A DNA stretch of 64,000 nt from Pogonophryne albipinna (taxonomy: Eukaryota > Chordata > Actinopteri > Perciformes > Artedidraconidae), in contig CM053251.1 of NCBI GenBank assembly GCA_028583405.1, forward strand, positions 1,572,094-1,636,093, read 5' to 3'. Below are positions 50,620 to 60,846 of the stretch, one piece after another. Each line of letters starts with the position of its first letter. Within the stretch, counting starts at the first letter, position 1. The position numbers were made by a program, and so were the translations under genes. The notes beneath the pieces are model-generated. The model saw only the letters and a list, made by a program, of their open reading frames with translations. It made no database searches and was not told the origin of the DNA.

Positions 50620-51043
50620 GACGGTATTGTAGAGAGAAAAAACAATGAGGCCCCCGGGGACCCACAGGGCTGCCGTAGTTCTTTCAATGGATAACTGTAA
50701 CAGTTTGGTTGAAAACTATTTATTTACGCTGGATTTATCAAAGTCTATTCAAACTCTTTTACATCCCAGTTGAACATTCACCACTATTTATCCACTACAT
50801 TTCCAATGAATACTATGAAGAAGTTGAGTAGGTTGACTGACACAAGTGATGGAAAGCCTGATGTCCCCATGACCTCAAAACTCTCCTCCTTAGAGCACAT
50901 TCACAAACCAATGACTAAATCTATAAACAGGACAATAATTGTGTTACGCTTGACTGCCACGAGGACATTCTTTGTCTTTCTTGTTGCCAACATGAGTATC
51001 TGACCTTGATTTCCCCACTTGACGAATAACCTCAAAAGTGTCC

Positions 51044-51131
51044 TCCTTCGAGCCGGAGTTGAACCAGCGACCTAAGGATGTCAGCCTTGCTCCTCTACAG
51101 TCCTCCGCTCTACCAACTGAGCTATCGAAGG
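51044..51131 (-). tRNA. tRNA-Tyr-GTA: tRNA-Tyr(GTA) copy 30
   Basis: Beta' interval (511 bp). Consensus exons, intron AGGAGCAAGGCTGAC. Confidence 0.93.
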
Positions 51132-51613
51132 GACGGTCGATGAGAGAATAAACAATGAGGCCCCCGGGGACCCACAGGGATCGCTTTAGTGCCACACTTG
51201 TTCATTCAATAACGCTATCAGCTGCTGGTTCTCAATACTGATTTCATATTGATTTGTTTCAATCCACAGCGGCAGCCCTTGATGACTGTAACAGTTTGGT
51301 TTAATTTAGGTATAAAACAAGTTAAATCGGCTGGATTTATGAATCTCATTTTTACACTTTAAGCTCTTTTACATCCCAGTTGAACATTCACCGCTACATT
51401 TCCAATGAATACGACTATGAAGAAGTTGAGTAGGCTGACTGCTAGTGGTGGAAAGTCTTGCATCTCAGCATTATTTCCCCATAAATGATCCACTTGATTC
51501 AAATGCACTATCATAATGATGTTGTAAAGATTGAATGACATTATGATGGTTATGTTTCGTTTTCACTAACATGATTGAGTAAGCATGATTTCCCCATGAC
51601 CTCAAAAGTGTCC

Positions 51614-51701
51614 TCCTTCGAGCCGGAGTTGAACCAGCGACCTAAGGATGTCAGCTTTGCTCCTCTACAGTCCTCCGCTCTACCAACTGAGCTATCGAAG
51701 G
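51614..51701 (-). tRNA. tRNA-Tyr-GTA: tRNA-Tyr(GTA) copy 31
   Basis: Alpha interval (570 bp). Consensus exons, commonest intron. Confidence 0.93.
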
Positions 51702-52127
51702 GACGGTATTGTAGAGAGAAAAAACAATGAGGCCCCCGGGGACCCACAGGGCTGCCGTAATTCTTTCAATGGATAACTGTAACAGTTTGGTCGAAAACTA
51801 TTTATTTACGCTGGATTTATCAAAGTCTATTAAAACTCTTTTACATCCCAGTTGAACATTCACCACTATTTATCCACTACATTTCCAACGAATACTATGA
51901 AGAAGTTGAGTAGGTTGACTGACACAAGTGATGGAAAGCCTGATGTCCCCATGACCTCAAAACTCTCCTCCTTAGAGCACATTCACAAACCAATGACTAA
52001 ATCTATAAACAGGACAATAATTGTGTTACGCTTGACTGACACAAGGACATTCTTTGAAAGATGATTGTTGCCAACATGAGTATCTGACCTTGATTTCCCC
52101 ACTTGACGAATAACCTCAAAAGTGTCC

Positions 52128-52214
52128 TCCTTCGAGCCGGAGTTGAACCAGCGACCTAAGGATGTCAGCTTTGCTCCCCTACAGTCCTCCGCTCTACAAC
52201 TGAGCTATCTAAGG
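52128..52214 (-). pseudogene. tRNA-Tyr pseudogene copy 32 (D-loop deletion)
   Basis: Third carrier of the shared D-loop deletion and C5A, again 1595 bp from the previous one. The flanking spacer has a private substitution (ACACAAGGACATTC). Confidence 0.85.
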
Positions 52215-52638
52215 GACGGTATTGTAGAGAGAAAAAACAATGAGGCCCCCGGGGACCCACAGGGCTGCCGTAGTTCTTTCAATGGATAACTGTAACAGTT
52301 TGGTTGAAAACTATTTATTTACGCTGGATTTATCAAAGTCTATTCAAACTCTTTTACATCCCAGTTGAACATTCACCACTATTTATCCACTACATTTCCA
52401 ATGAATACTATGAAGAAGTTGAGTAGGTTGACTGACACAAGTGATGGAAAGCCTGATGTCCCCATGACCTCAAAACTCTCCTCCTTAGAGCACATTCACA
52501 AACCAATGACTAAATCTATAAACAGGACAATAATTGTGTTACGCTTGACTGCCACGAGGACATTCTTTGTCTTTCTTGTTGCCAACATGAGTATCTGACC
52601 TTGATTTCCCCACTTGACGAATAACCTCAAAAGTGTCC

Positions 52639-52726
52639 TCCTTCGAGCCGGAGTTGAACCAGCGACCTAAGGATGTCAGCCTTGCTCCTCTACAGTCCTC
52701 CGCTCTACCAACTGAGCTATCGAAGG
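52639..52726 (-). tRNA. tRNA-Tyr-GTA: tRNA-Tyr(GTA) copy 33
   Basis: Beta' interval (511 bp). Consensus exons, intron AGGAGCAAGGCTGAC. Confidence 0.93.
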
Positions 52727-53208
52727 GACGGTCGATGAGAGAATAAACAATGAGGCCCCCGGGGACCCACAGGGATCGCTTTAGTGCCACACTTGTTCAT
52801 TCAATAACGCTATCAGCTGCTGGTTCTCAATACTGATTTCATATTGATTTGTTTCAATCCACAGCGGCAGCCCTTGATGACTGTAACAGTTTGGTTTAAT
52901 TTAGGTATAAAACAAGTTAAATCGGCTGGATTTATGAATCTCATTTTTACACTTTAAGCTCTTTTACATCCCAGTTGAACATTCACCACTACATTTCCAA
53001 TGAATACGACTATGAAGAAGTTGAGTAGGCTGACTGCTAGTGGTGGAAAGTCTTGCATCTGAGCATTATTTCCCCATAAATGATCCACTTGATTCAAATG
53101 CACTATCATAATGATGTTGTAAAGATTGAATGACATTATGATGGTTATGTTTCGTTTTCACAAACATGATTGAGTAAGCATGATTTCCCCATGACCTCAA
53201 AAGTGTCC

Positions 53209-53296
53209 TCCTTCGAGCCGGAGTTGAACCAGCGACCTAAGGATGTCAGCTTTGCTCCTCTACAGTCCTCCGCTCTACCAACTGAGCTATCGAAGG
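53209..53296 (-). tRNA. tRNA-Tyr-GTA: tRNA-Tyr(GTA) copy 34
   Basis: Alpha interval (570 bp). Consensus exons, commonest intron. It starts a two-gene 1082-bp block. Confidence 0.93.
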
Positions 53297-53720
53297 GACA
53301 GTATTGTAGAGAGAAAAAACAATGAGGCCCCCGGGGACCCACAGGGCTGCCGTAGTTCTTTCAATGGATAACTGTAACAGTTTGGTTGAAAACTATTTAT
53401 TTAGGCTGGATTTATCAAAGTCTATTAAAAGTCTTTTACATCCCAGTTGAACATTCACCACTATTTATCCACTACATTTCCAATGAATACTATGAAGAAG
53501 TTGAGTAGGTTGACTGACACAAGTGATGGAAAGCCTGATGTCCCCATGACCTCAAAACTCTCCTCCTTAGAGCACATTCACAAACCAATGACTAAATCTA
53601 TAAACAGGACAATAATTGTGTTACGCTTGACTGCCACGAGGACATTCTTTGTCTTTCTTGTTGCCAACATGAGTATCTGACCTTGATTTCCCCACTTGAC
53701 GAATAACCTCAAAAGTGTCC

Positions 53721-53808
53721 TCCTTCGAGCCGGAGTTGAACCAGCGACCTAAGGATGTCAGCCTTGCTCCTCTACAGTCCTCCGCTCTACCAACTGAGCT
53801 ATCGAAGG
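53721..53808 (-). tRNA. tRNA-Tyr-GTA: tRNA-Tyr(GTA) copy 35
   Basis: Beta' interval (512 bp) directly after an alpha gene. Consensus exons, intron AGGAGCAAGGCTGAC. Confidence 0.93.
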
Positions 53809-54290
53809 GACGGTCGATGAGAGAATAAACAATGAGGCCCCCGGGGACCCACAGGGATCGCTTTAGTGCCACACTTGTTCATTCAATAACGCTATCAGCT
53901 GCTGGTTCTCAATACTGATTTCATATTGATTTGTTTCAATCCACAGCGGCAGCCCTTGATGACTGTAACAGTTTGGTTTAATTTAGGTATAAAACAAGTT
54001 AAATCGGCTGGATTTATGAATCTCATTTTTACACTTTAAGCTCTTTTACATCCCAGTTGAACATTCACCACTACATTTCCAATGAATACGACTATGAAGA
54101 AGTTGAGTAGGCTGACTGCTAGTGGTGGAAAGTCTTGCATCTGAGCATTATTTCCCCATAAATGATCCACTTGATTCAAATGCACTATCATAATGATGTT
54201 GTAAAGATTGAATGACATTATGATGGTTATGTTTCGTTTTCACAAACATGATTGAGTAAGCATGATTTCCCCATGACCTCAAAAGTGTCC

Positions 54291-54378
54291 TCCTTCGAGC
54301 CGGAGTTGAACCAGCGACCTAAGGATGTCAGCTTTGCTCCTCTACAGTCCTCCGCTCTACCAACTGAGCTATCGAAGG
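54291..54378 (-). tRNA. tRNA-Tyr-GTA: tRNA-Tyr(GTA) copy 36
   Basis: Alpha interval (570 bp), 1082 bp from copy 34. Consensus exons, commonest intron. Confidence 0.93.
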
Positions 54379-54804
54379 GACAGTATTGTAGAGAGAAAAA
54401 ACAATGAGGCCCCCGGGGACCCACAGGGCTGCCGTAGTTCTTTCAATGGATAACTGTAACAGTTTGGTTGAAAACTATTTATTTAGGCTGGATTTATCAA
54501 AGTCTATTAAAAGTCTTTTACATCCCAGTTGAACATTCACCACTATTTATCCACTACATTTCCAATGAATACTATGAAGAAGTTGAGTAGGTTGACTGAC
54601 ACAAGTGATGGAAAGCCTGATGTCCCCATGACCTCAAAACTCTCCTCCTTAGAGCACATTCACAAACCAATGACTAAATCTATAAACAGGACAATAATTG
54701 TGTTACGCTTGACTGCCACGAGGACATTCTTTGAAAGATGATTGTTGCCAACATGAGTATCTGACCTTGATTTCCCCACTTGACGAATAACCTCAAAAGT
54801 GTCC

Positions 54805-54892
54805 TCCTTCGAGCCGGAGTTGAACCAGCGACCTAAGGATGTCAGCCTTGCTCCTCTACAGTCCTCCGCTCTACCAACTGAGCTATCGAAGG
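54805..54892 (-). tRNA. tRNA-Tyr-GTA: tRNA-Tyr(GTA) copy 37
   Basis: Beta interval (514 bp). Consensus exons, intron AGGAGCAAGGCTGAC. Confidence 0.93.
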
Positions 54893-54977
54893 GACGGTTG
54901 TTGAGAGAATAAACAATGAGGCCCCCAGGGACCCACAGGGATCGCTTTAGTGCCACACTTGTTCTTTCAATAACCCT

Positions 54978-55161
54978 AAAACCTGGTGGACTAAAACCAC
55001 CAGACTCATGGACAGTTTCACCCCACAGGCCATAAGACTGTTAAACATCTGAACTTATGGAAGAACATCAATAACATTCATCTGTTTGCAACTTATATAT
55101 ATCAATATTCCAATTACTTGTATATCGACTATACTGCACTATTTCTACTATATTCCATTTC
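54978..55161 (+). mobile_element. LINE C-terminal remnant in gamma spacer, copy 6
   Basis: Same C-terminal frame and stop, with one private change (Arg to Met before the DSF motif). Confidence 0.65.
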
Positions 55162-55277
55162 ATTTTATTTATAATTTATACATCTCAGCTCAACAATAAC
55201 CACTATTTATCCACTACTGTGAAGAAGCTGAGTAGGTTGAATGTCACCATGATTTCCCCTTAACCTCAAAACTCTCC

Positions 55278-55365
55278 TCCTTCGAGCCGGAGTTGAACCA
55301 GCGACCTAAGGATGTCAGCGCTGCTCCTCTACAGTCCTCCGCTCTACCAACTGAGCTATCGAAGG
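55278..55365 (-). tRNA. tRNA-Tyr-GTA: tRNA-Tyr(GTA) copy 38
   Basis: Gamma interval (473 bp). Consensus exons, intron AGGAGCAGCGCTGAC. Confidence 0.93.
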
Positions 55366-55849
55366 GACGGTATTGAAGAGAGAAAAAACAATGAGGCCCC
55401 TCGGGACCCACAGGGATCGCTGTAGTGCCGCACTTGTTCTTTCAATAACGCTATCAGCTGCTGGTTCTCAATACTGATTTCATATTGATTTGTTTCAATC
55501 CACAGCGGCAGCCCTTGATGACTGTAACAGTTTGGTTTAATTTAGGTATAAAACAAGTTAAATCGGCTGGATTTATGAATCTCATTTTTACACTTTAAGC
55601 TCTTTTACATCCCAGTTGAACATTCACCGCTACATTTCCAATGAATACGACTATGAAGAAGTTGAGTAGGCTGACTGCTAGTGGTGGAAAGTCTTGCATC
55701 TCAGCATTATTTCCCCATAAATGATCCACTTGATTCAAATGCACTATCATAATGATGTTGTAAAGATTGAATGACATTATGATGGTTATGTTTCGTTTTC
55801 ACTAACATGATTGAGTAAGCATGATTTCCCCATGACCTCAAAAGTGTCC

Positions 55850-55937
55850 TCCTTCGAGCCGGAGTTGAACCAGCGACCTAAGGATGTCAGCTTTGCTCCT
55901 CTACAGTCCTCCGCTCTACCAACTGAGCTATCGAAGG
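55850..55937 (-). tRNA. tRNA-Tyr-GTA: tRNA-Tyr(GTA) copy 39, array edge
   Basis: Alpha interval (572 bp). Consensus exons, commonest intron. Its upstream flank (from 55941) is unrelated to the array, so this gene alone has a unique 5' context. Confidence 0.93.
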
Positions 55938-56027
55938 GGCTCAGTAAACAGCTTTCAAAGTACAGCATATATATCAGATGACATAGAATGATAGAAAATG
56001 TCTGGATTGTGTTATCGATGGTAAATA

Positions 56028-56965
56028 CAGAGGTGGGAAGTAGTGGAGTACAAATACGTTGTTACTGTCCTTAAGTACATTTTTCTGGTATCAGTACTTT
56101 ACTCCACTACTTATTTTTCTGACGACTTTTTACTTTGACTTCTTACATTTTTAACACAAATACCTGTACTTTCTACTTCTTACAAGTTGAACTCAAATAC
56201 CTGTACTTTCTACTTCTTACATGTTGAACCCAAATACCTGTACTTTCTACTTCTTACATGTTGAACCCAAATACCTGTACTTTCTACTTCTTACATGTTG
56301 AACCCAAATACCTGTACTTTCTACTTCTTACATGTTGAACACAAATACCTGTACTTTCTACTTCTTACATGTTGAACCCAAATACCTGTACTTTCTACTT
56401 CTTACATGTTGAACCCAAATACCTGTACTTTCTACTTCTTACATGTTGAACACAAATACCTGTACTTTCTACTTCTTACATGTTGAACCCAAATACCTGT
56501 ACTTTCTACTTCTTACATGTTGAACACAAATACCTGTACTTTCTACTTCTCTCATTTTCCAAACAGCTGGTTCCTTTAGTCTGAATGTTTGTTTGGTGGC
56601 GTGATCATTATTCTTTAGAGTCATTGCGTGCCTATTGATTTGAACACGATCCGTGTATCCATCATTTCCTGGTCTTCTCTAAAGAAGAGGGACCAATGGA
56701 AACGTTGTCATGTTGCCGTTGTTCAGCATGGAAACATTCATTAGCTAACAATGACATTATTGTTCTATTAATATAAAGGGAGGTCAGGTACTCTTTAAAA
56801 CAGCTGCTAGTTATGGGTACTTTTTACTGAAGTACATTTCAAAGCCTTTACTTTTACTTGAGTAAAGAAGTTTAGTCAGTACTTCTACTTTAACCAGAGT
56901 ATTTTTCAACACGAGTATCTGTACTTCTACTTGAGTAAAGGATGTGTGTACTTTTGCCTTCTCTG
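56028..56965. mobile_element. hAT-like MITE carrying a 37-bp minisatellite (copy 2, inverted)
   Basis: The left end is CAGAGGTGGGAAGTAGTGG and the right end is TTTTGCCTTCTCTG. GGTAAATA is exactly duplicated at 56020-56027 and 56966-56973, a perfect 8-bp hAT-type target duplication. It is in inverse orientation relative to the copy at 13338-14255 and has a more complete CAGAGGTGGG end. Confidence 0.87.
56150..56553. repeat. Minisatellite, 11 x 37 bp (inverse of the 13.7-kb tract)
   Basis: Eleven units containing CAAATACCTGTACTTTCTAC and TTACATGTTGAAC. Variants are at the same base as in the other tract. Confidence 0.92.
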
Positions 56966-56973
56966 GGTAAATA

Positions 56974-57840
56974 TGAGATGACAGCAACATTGAAACGGTA
57001 AACAAGGTAGATCAATTCCTAAATGTAGCTGTGTCTAGTTTTCATCGTGTGTTAACAGACAATACATTCCTCTCTCCACCACAAACTGACATGCCTGCTT
57101 GTACAGCAGTAATGATGCAATGCTTCGCTGACACCCAGGAAGTGCTCTGTAAGGTGGATGCTGGCCAATTTGAGTGCATCAGCGTGATTTATCTTCCCTC
57201 CATTAAAAGCCATCACCATGCAGGCTGTGACTAATAATCACCCAGTGCTGAGAGACGGTGTTGGGTTCAATCAGGTAGCTGTTGCAATGCTGTGACAGTA
57301 GACCTGGGACAGTTTCATATTGAAATGTACCAGACTTTTTAGATAAGATTCAAGAGCTTGTGAATAAAAACGTTTCTAATGTAGGTGTATAGTATCCTAT
57401 GGTTAAATATAGGATACAATATTGTATTTGTAATAATATGAATACTGTCCTGTAGTATTTTTGACCTTTTATTTAAATTATCCAACATATTTTACATGTT
57501 TTGTCTGTATTGTTATATTTGATATAATATTTTTCATTTTATGTCTAATTGTTAATTCTCTTGTCCACTTTTTAAAGTATTGTATTTTAGTGTCTGAACT
57601 CACTTCTGCTTCTGGACCTATCTATATATCTATATTGTTTCAGGAGGAAGTTGTATTTATTTTATGTTGTGTATTCTACAGATATTCTATTTATTTGCAT
57701 ATTTCTACAGTTGATATATATACTCACTGTTTTTTTGTTTTTTTTATTATTATAGTCAATATTGTATATCTCTAATCCAATCTAATAATATTATATTCAA
57801 GATTCAATTCAAGATTCAAAGGATTTATTGTCATATGGTC
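56974..57840. other. No recognised gene; possible LINE tail at right
   Basis: AT-rich sequence. About 57805-57834 (AAGGATTTATTGTCATATGG) resembles the antisense 3' end of a Rex1-like LINE, but no coding part is attached. Confidence 0.4.
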
Positions 57841-58545
57841 ATAGTTACGAAATTAATCTATTGAATCGTGTCCACCAACACGATTTCCCCCTTTTTTTCG
57901 TGTCACACAGAACGATTTTAAAAGCAATGTAAATAATAAGAATTTAGAAGGAAAACAAGGTGACAAAAAATACAGATTTCAGTATTCTGAGGCTCTGAGG
58001 CATTTCTTTCCCTCGCGGACGGCAAAAAAACTCGGACATTATACAATTTAAAATAAAAGGGATAGGGTTAGGCTTACGGCCCGTCCACACAGCGGCGTGC
58101 GTTGAAAGCTTCATCATTCACTTTGAATGGGGTGACGTCACTTTTCGCCGAACTGCATTGCGGAAGCCTCGGCAGAAGCGTCAGCCAATCGAATCATATG
58201 CCAGTACAAGCTCTAGCCAATCAAACCGCTGCTTGTGTGTCAGGGGCGGGAGATTCATGTGATTGGTTGTTGGTCGAGTTTCAGACACGCCCGCCAGCAA
58301 GCTTCAACGCACGCTGCTGCGTGGAGGGGCCGTTAGGGTAAGATATTGAGTCAGAAAAAAAATTGTATGAACCCCACAGCTTCCGGTATTCCAAGACCCG
58401 ACCGGACAAAAAGACGTGGTGCAGGCACGAAACACACTACCAATAGAAATACATTGCTTTTAAAATCGTTCTGTGTGACACGAAAAAAATGGGAAAACCG
58501 TGTTGGTGAACACGAAATAATAGATTAAATACATTTCGTGACTAT
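57841..58545. mobile_element. Foldback element with ACGAAAT/ATTTCGT ends
   Basis: About 90 bp from ATAGTTACGAAATTAATC onward is inverted at about 58440-58545. The arms share AACACGATTTCCCC-like and CGTGTCACACAGAACG motifs. The TWA-flanked MITE at 58077-58332 is inserted between the arms. The superfamily is not assigned. Confidence 0.68.
58077..58332. mobile_element. MITE with CGGCCCGTCCACAC ends, TTA duplication (copy 2)
   Basis: Terminal inverted repeats as at 6152-6512, with an exact TTA at 58074-58076 and 58333-58335. The shared interior includes GGGGTGACGTCAC and CTCTAGCCAATCAAACCGCT. Confidence 0.77.
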
Positions 58546-59527
58546 AACACGAAATGCCGTGAGACTGGGATGGTATATAAGACATAAACGATAATACAAA
58601 ATTAAATAAAAAACAGTGCAAGAAGTCTTCATACATATCATATAATAAATTACATAAATAGAAAGGAAATGTGAGGAAAGAACTGCATTTGGACGTTTTT
58701 TAACAATTTTTTAAAAATGATATTATATTTGAATGTGCAATGTAAAGAAACAAAATAATTTCCCATTTCGGGCTCCATTAAGTGTATCTAGTCTAATCTA
58801 ATCCAATATCTACATAAATTAAGGGATATATAAGGGAAGAACTGAATTTGAAAATGGAACAACTTTATTGGCAGATAAAGAGAGAGCCGGTTTCACATAT
58901 AATCACGGTTTCTGTGTCATTGAAATACAGACATTTCTAAAACCGAGATACAGCTCGCTCTGTTGTTCTATATTCATGTCCTTCGCCCTGTGTGTTGCAG
59001 CGTGTTCCTGCAAATCCACCGTGTCTTGACTTGACTTCCCCTCTGAATGAATCCGGGCCCAGCTGTTGACTAATAGTCCACGTTCACCGCTAAAAAAACA
59101 CCATGTCACCACTCCCTGTGTCCAAAGTGTGGGTGGTGGGAGCAGGGATGGGCTGTCTGAGTAAATAGGGTGGGGGTGGGGTGTCGAGCAGGTTGTTGTA
59201 GCATTGTATTGTTTGAGTGACAGTGGGGGAACGGGTGATCCCGACCCGAAAACAATCCCTGAGAACACGCTGTCTCTTAGCTAAGCCCTCTTTGTGTGGC
59301 AGGGTGGGAAACCCCTTACAAATAGCCGTCAGCAGCATGATTCATGCCTCTATCATGACTTGGGAATCTGCTCGCTGGAAACATGCATGTCTGAGATGTT
59401 GTGCCCTGTCAGGAGTGATAACAGGGAGTTGTATGTGGTTTTATTCAGCTTCAAGGAGTGTTGAAGAGAAAACTGTGCTGCAAACCTCCTCCAAAACACA
59501 CATGTGATCTGCAGAAATGTGCAAGTA
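58546..59527. other. No recognised feature
   Basis: No gene or repeat recognised. Confidence 0.45.
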
Positions 59528-59960
59528 TTAACCATCCTGTTGTCTTCGGGTCAAATCTGACCGATTTACTACTTTCATCAATCATAACTTTTTTGTTTTA
59601 CATTCGATTGCATTAAGGCTTCATGATATCCTTCACAGTAGACATTTGAACATATAAAATTGCTGATCACCACTTTCATTGCATTTTGGATGATTTAGTC
59701 AACTTTGTAACACCCATGGTGTTCCCGCCATAAAGAAAAGGAATTAGTAACCATCCGGATCAGATAAAACACACACACATACTCTAGATGTGTTCCCCCC
59801 CTCTTATGTGCCCAATCTCCCCATGTGAATCACACCTGGCACTCACAAACACACACACACACACACACAGAACAATGTGAAACATTTCCCGCTCTTATGT
59901 GCCCATCCCCCCACATGGATCACACCTGGCACAAGCAATGCATATTCAGTGTCTGTTCAT

Positions 59961-60656
59961 CAGTGGCGAACCGTGTCTATCGCAACTGGACCTTCTGTAG
60001 ACACACACACCCCCCACCGCTCCCCCCACTCCCCTCCCCTCCCCGGCGTTATAATGTCCGTCTTTTCACTGAATTGTCGTCTTGAAAAGGGTACTCACAT
60101 CAATTCCGCAACAACTTCATCTGCACCTGTTGCACTTGTCATTTCAACGTTAAAAACAATAAAACGGCATGAATTGCTTCGTCGCATTCATCTAGATCCT
60201 CTGTCTCGAGCCAGTTAACTAGCGGGCCTTCTAGAGCACCCTGGAACCGAGGGGAACTCTGAAAGAACACGCCCATTGGCTACAAATCAATATCTGATTG
60301 GTTGATCAAACTGTCAGTCCAAACGTACGCTCTCATTCAGTGCAACGGCCAGGGCATTCGATCAAGGATATAGAATACCTTGGTTGAAGGATATTCTACC
60401 CAGAGACCCAGAACAAGATCTGATTGGTTGCTTTCTTTTCTAACACAAAACCACTGAAATGCGTAGAGCATGGTCCGAGAAGGACAATCACATCAACGTA
60501 ACACTGTAATATTACAGATCAACAACACAGATACCATTCTCATTTATTCATTTTATTACATTTTATTTATATAATTAAATCGATTTTTTGTTTGTTTTAT
60601 CTGAGTGTTCCAGGGTATTCTGTGAATACCTTGAAGGCCCTGACGGTTCGCCACTG
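59961..60656. mobile_element. hAT-like MITE, 'CAGTGGCGA' family, uninterrupted copy
   Basis: The ends are CAGTGGCGAACCGTG and the inverse CGGTTCGCCACTG. Flanks CTGTTCAT and GTGTTCTT match at 6 of 8 positions. It is the inverse of the element at 445-6816 and shows that element's pre-insertion structure. It contains a C-rich stretch at about 60001-60050. There is no coding capacity. Confidence 0.84.
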
Positions 60657-60846
60657 GTGTTCTTTGTATATGTACTGCAGTTCTTCATGTATACCAGTAG
60701 TCTGATATAATATGTACAGTTTGAAAGGGTGTTAAATGAAATTTGGTGATGATTAATGGTTTTTGTGTTAATGTAATAGCAGTTAAAACAGGACCGGTCA
60801 AATGTGACCGCGAACACAAAGTAAAGGGGGGAAACGAAGACAATAG

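Larger units (their letters stand above)
35366..55940 (-). repeat. Tandem tRNA-Tyr(GTA) gene array with higher-order repeats
   Basis: About 20.6 kb holds 39 same-strand tRNA-Tyr copies. The gene is 88 nt: 73 nt of mature sequence including discriminator A73, plus a 15-nt intron after position 37, the canonical tRNA intron site. The 5' end reads CCTTCGATAGCTCAGTTGG (A box TAGCTCAGTTGG), then the anticodon loop CTGTAG, then TCCTTAGGTCGC. The B box is GGTTCAACTCC and the end is TCGAAGGA. A TTTT pol III terminator follows within about 10 nt. CCA is not encoded. From gene 5 on, gene-to-gene distances fall into three classes: alpha 570-572, beta 511-514 and gamma 462-473 bp. They recur as alpha-beta-beta-gamma (about 2062 bp), alpha-beta-gamma (about 1550) and alpha-beta-beta' (1595). 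The leftmost spacer, from about 35366, has repeat sequence but no gene at its left. The right edge falls just beyond the 5' end of gene 39. Confidence 0.93.

Noticed and set aside
38272..54741. Repeated 70-77 residue plus-strand frames starting MNIHHYLSTTFP
   Set aside because: They lie in beta spacers and are recently duplicated. There is no domain, no upstream gene signals, and the end changes freely between copies (FFER or FFVFLVANMSI).
35366..55940. CRISPR-like array
   Set aside because: The repeats are 88-nt tRNA genes with 400-500 bp spacers that are themselves repeated, in a eukaryotic context.
37970..55968. Repeated 60-98 residue minus-strand frames containing FDSSVGRAEDCRG
   Set aside because: They read through the tRNA-Tyr gene and its spacer. 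Conservation is due to the tRNA and recent duplication, not to a protein.
57461..57775. 104-residue Phe/Ile/Tyr-rich frame as a membrane protein
   Set aside because: The hydrophobic composition follows from extreme AT richness, and there is no supporting motif.
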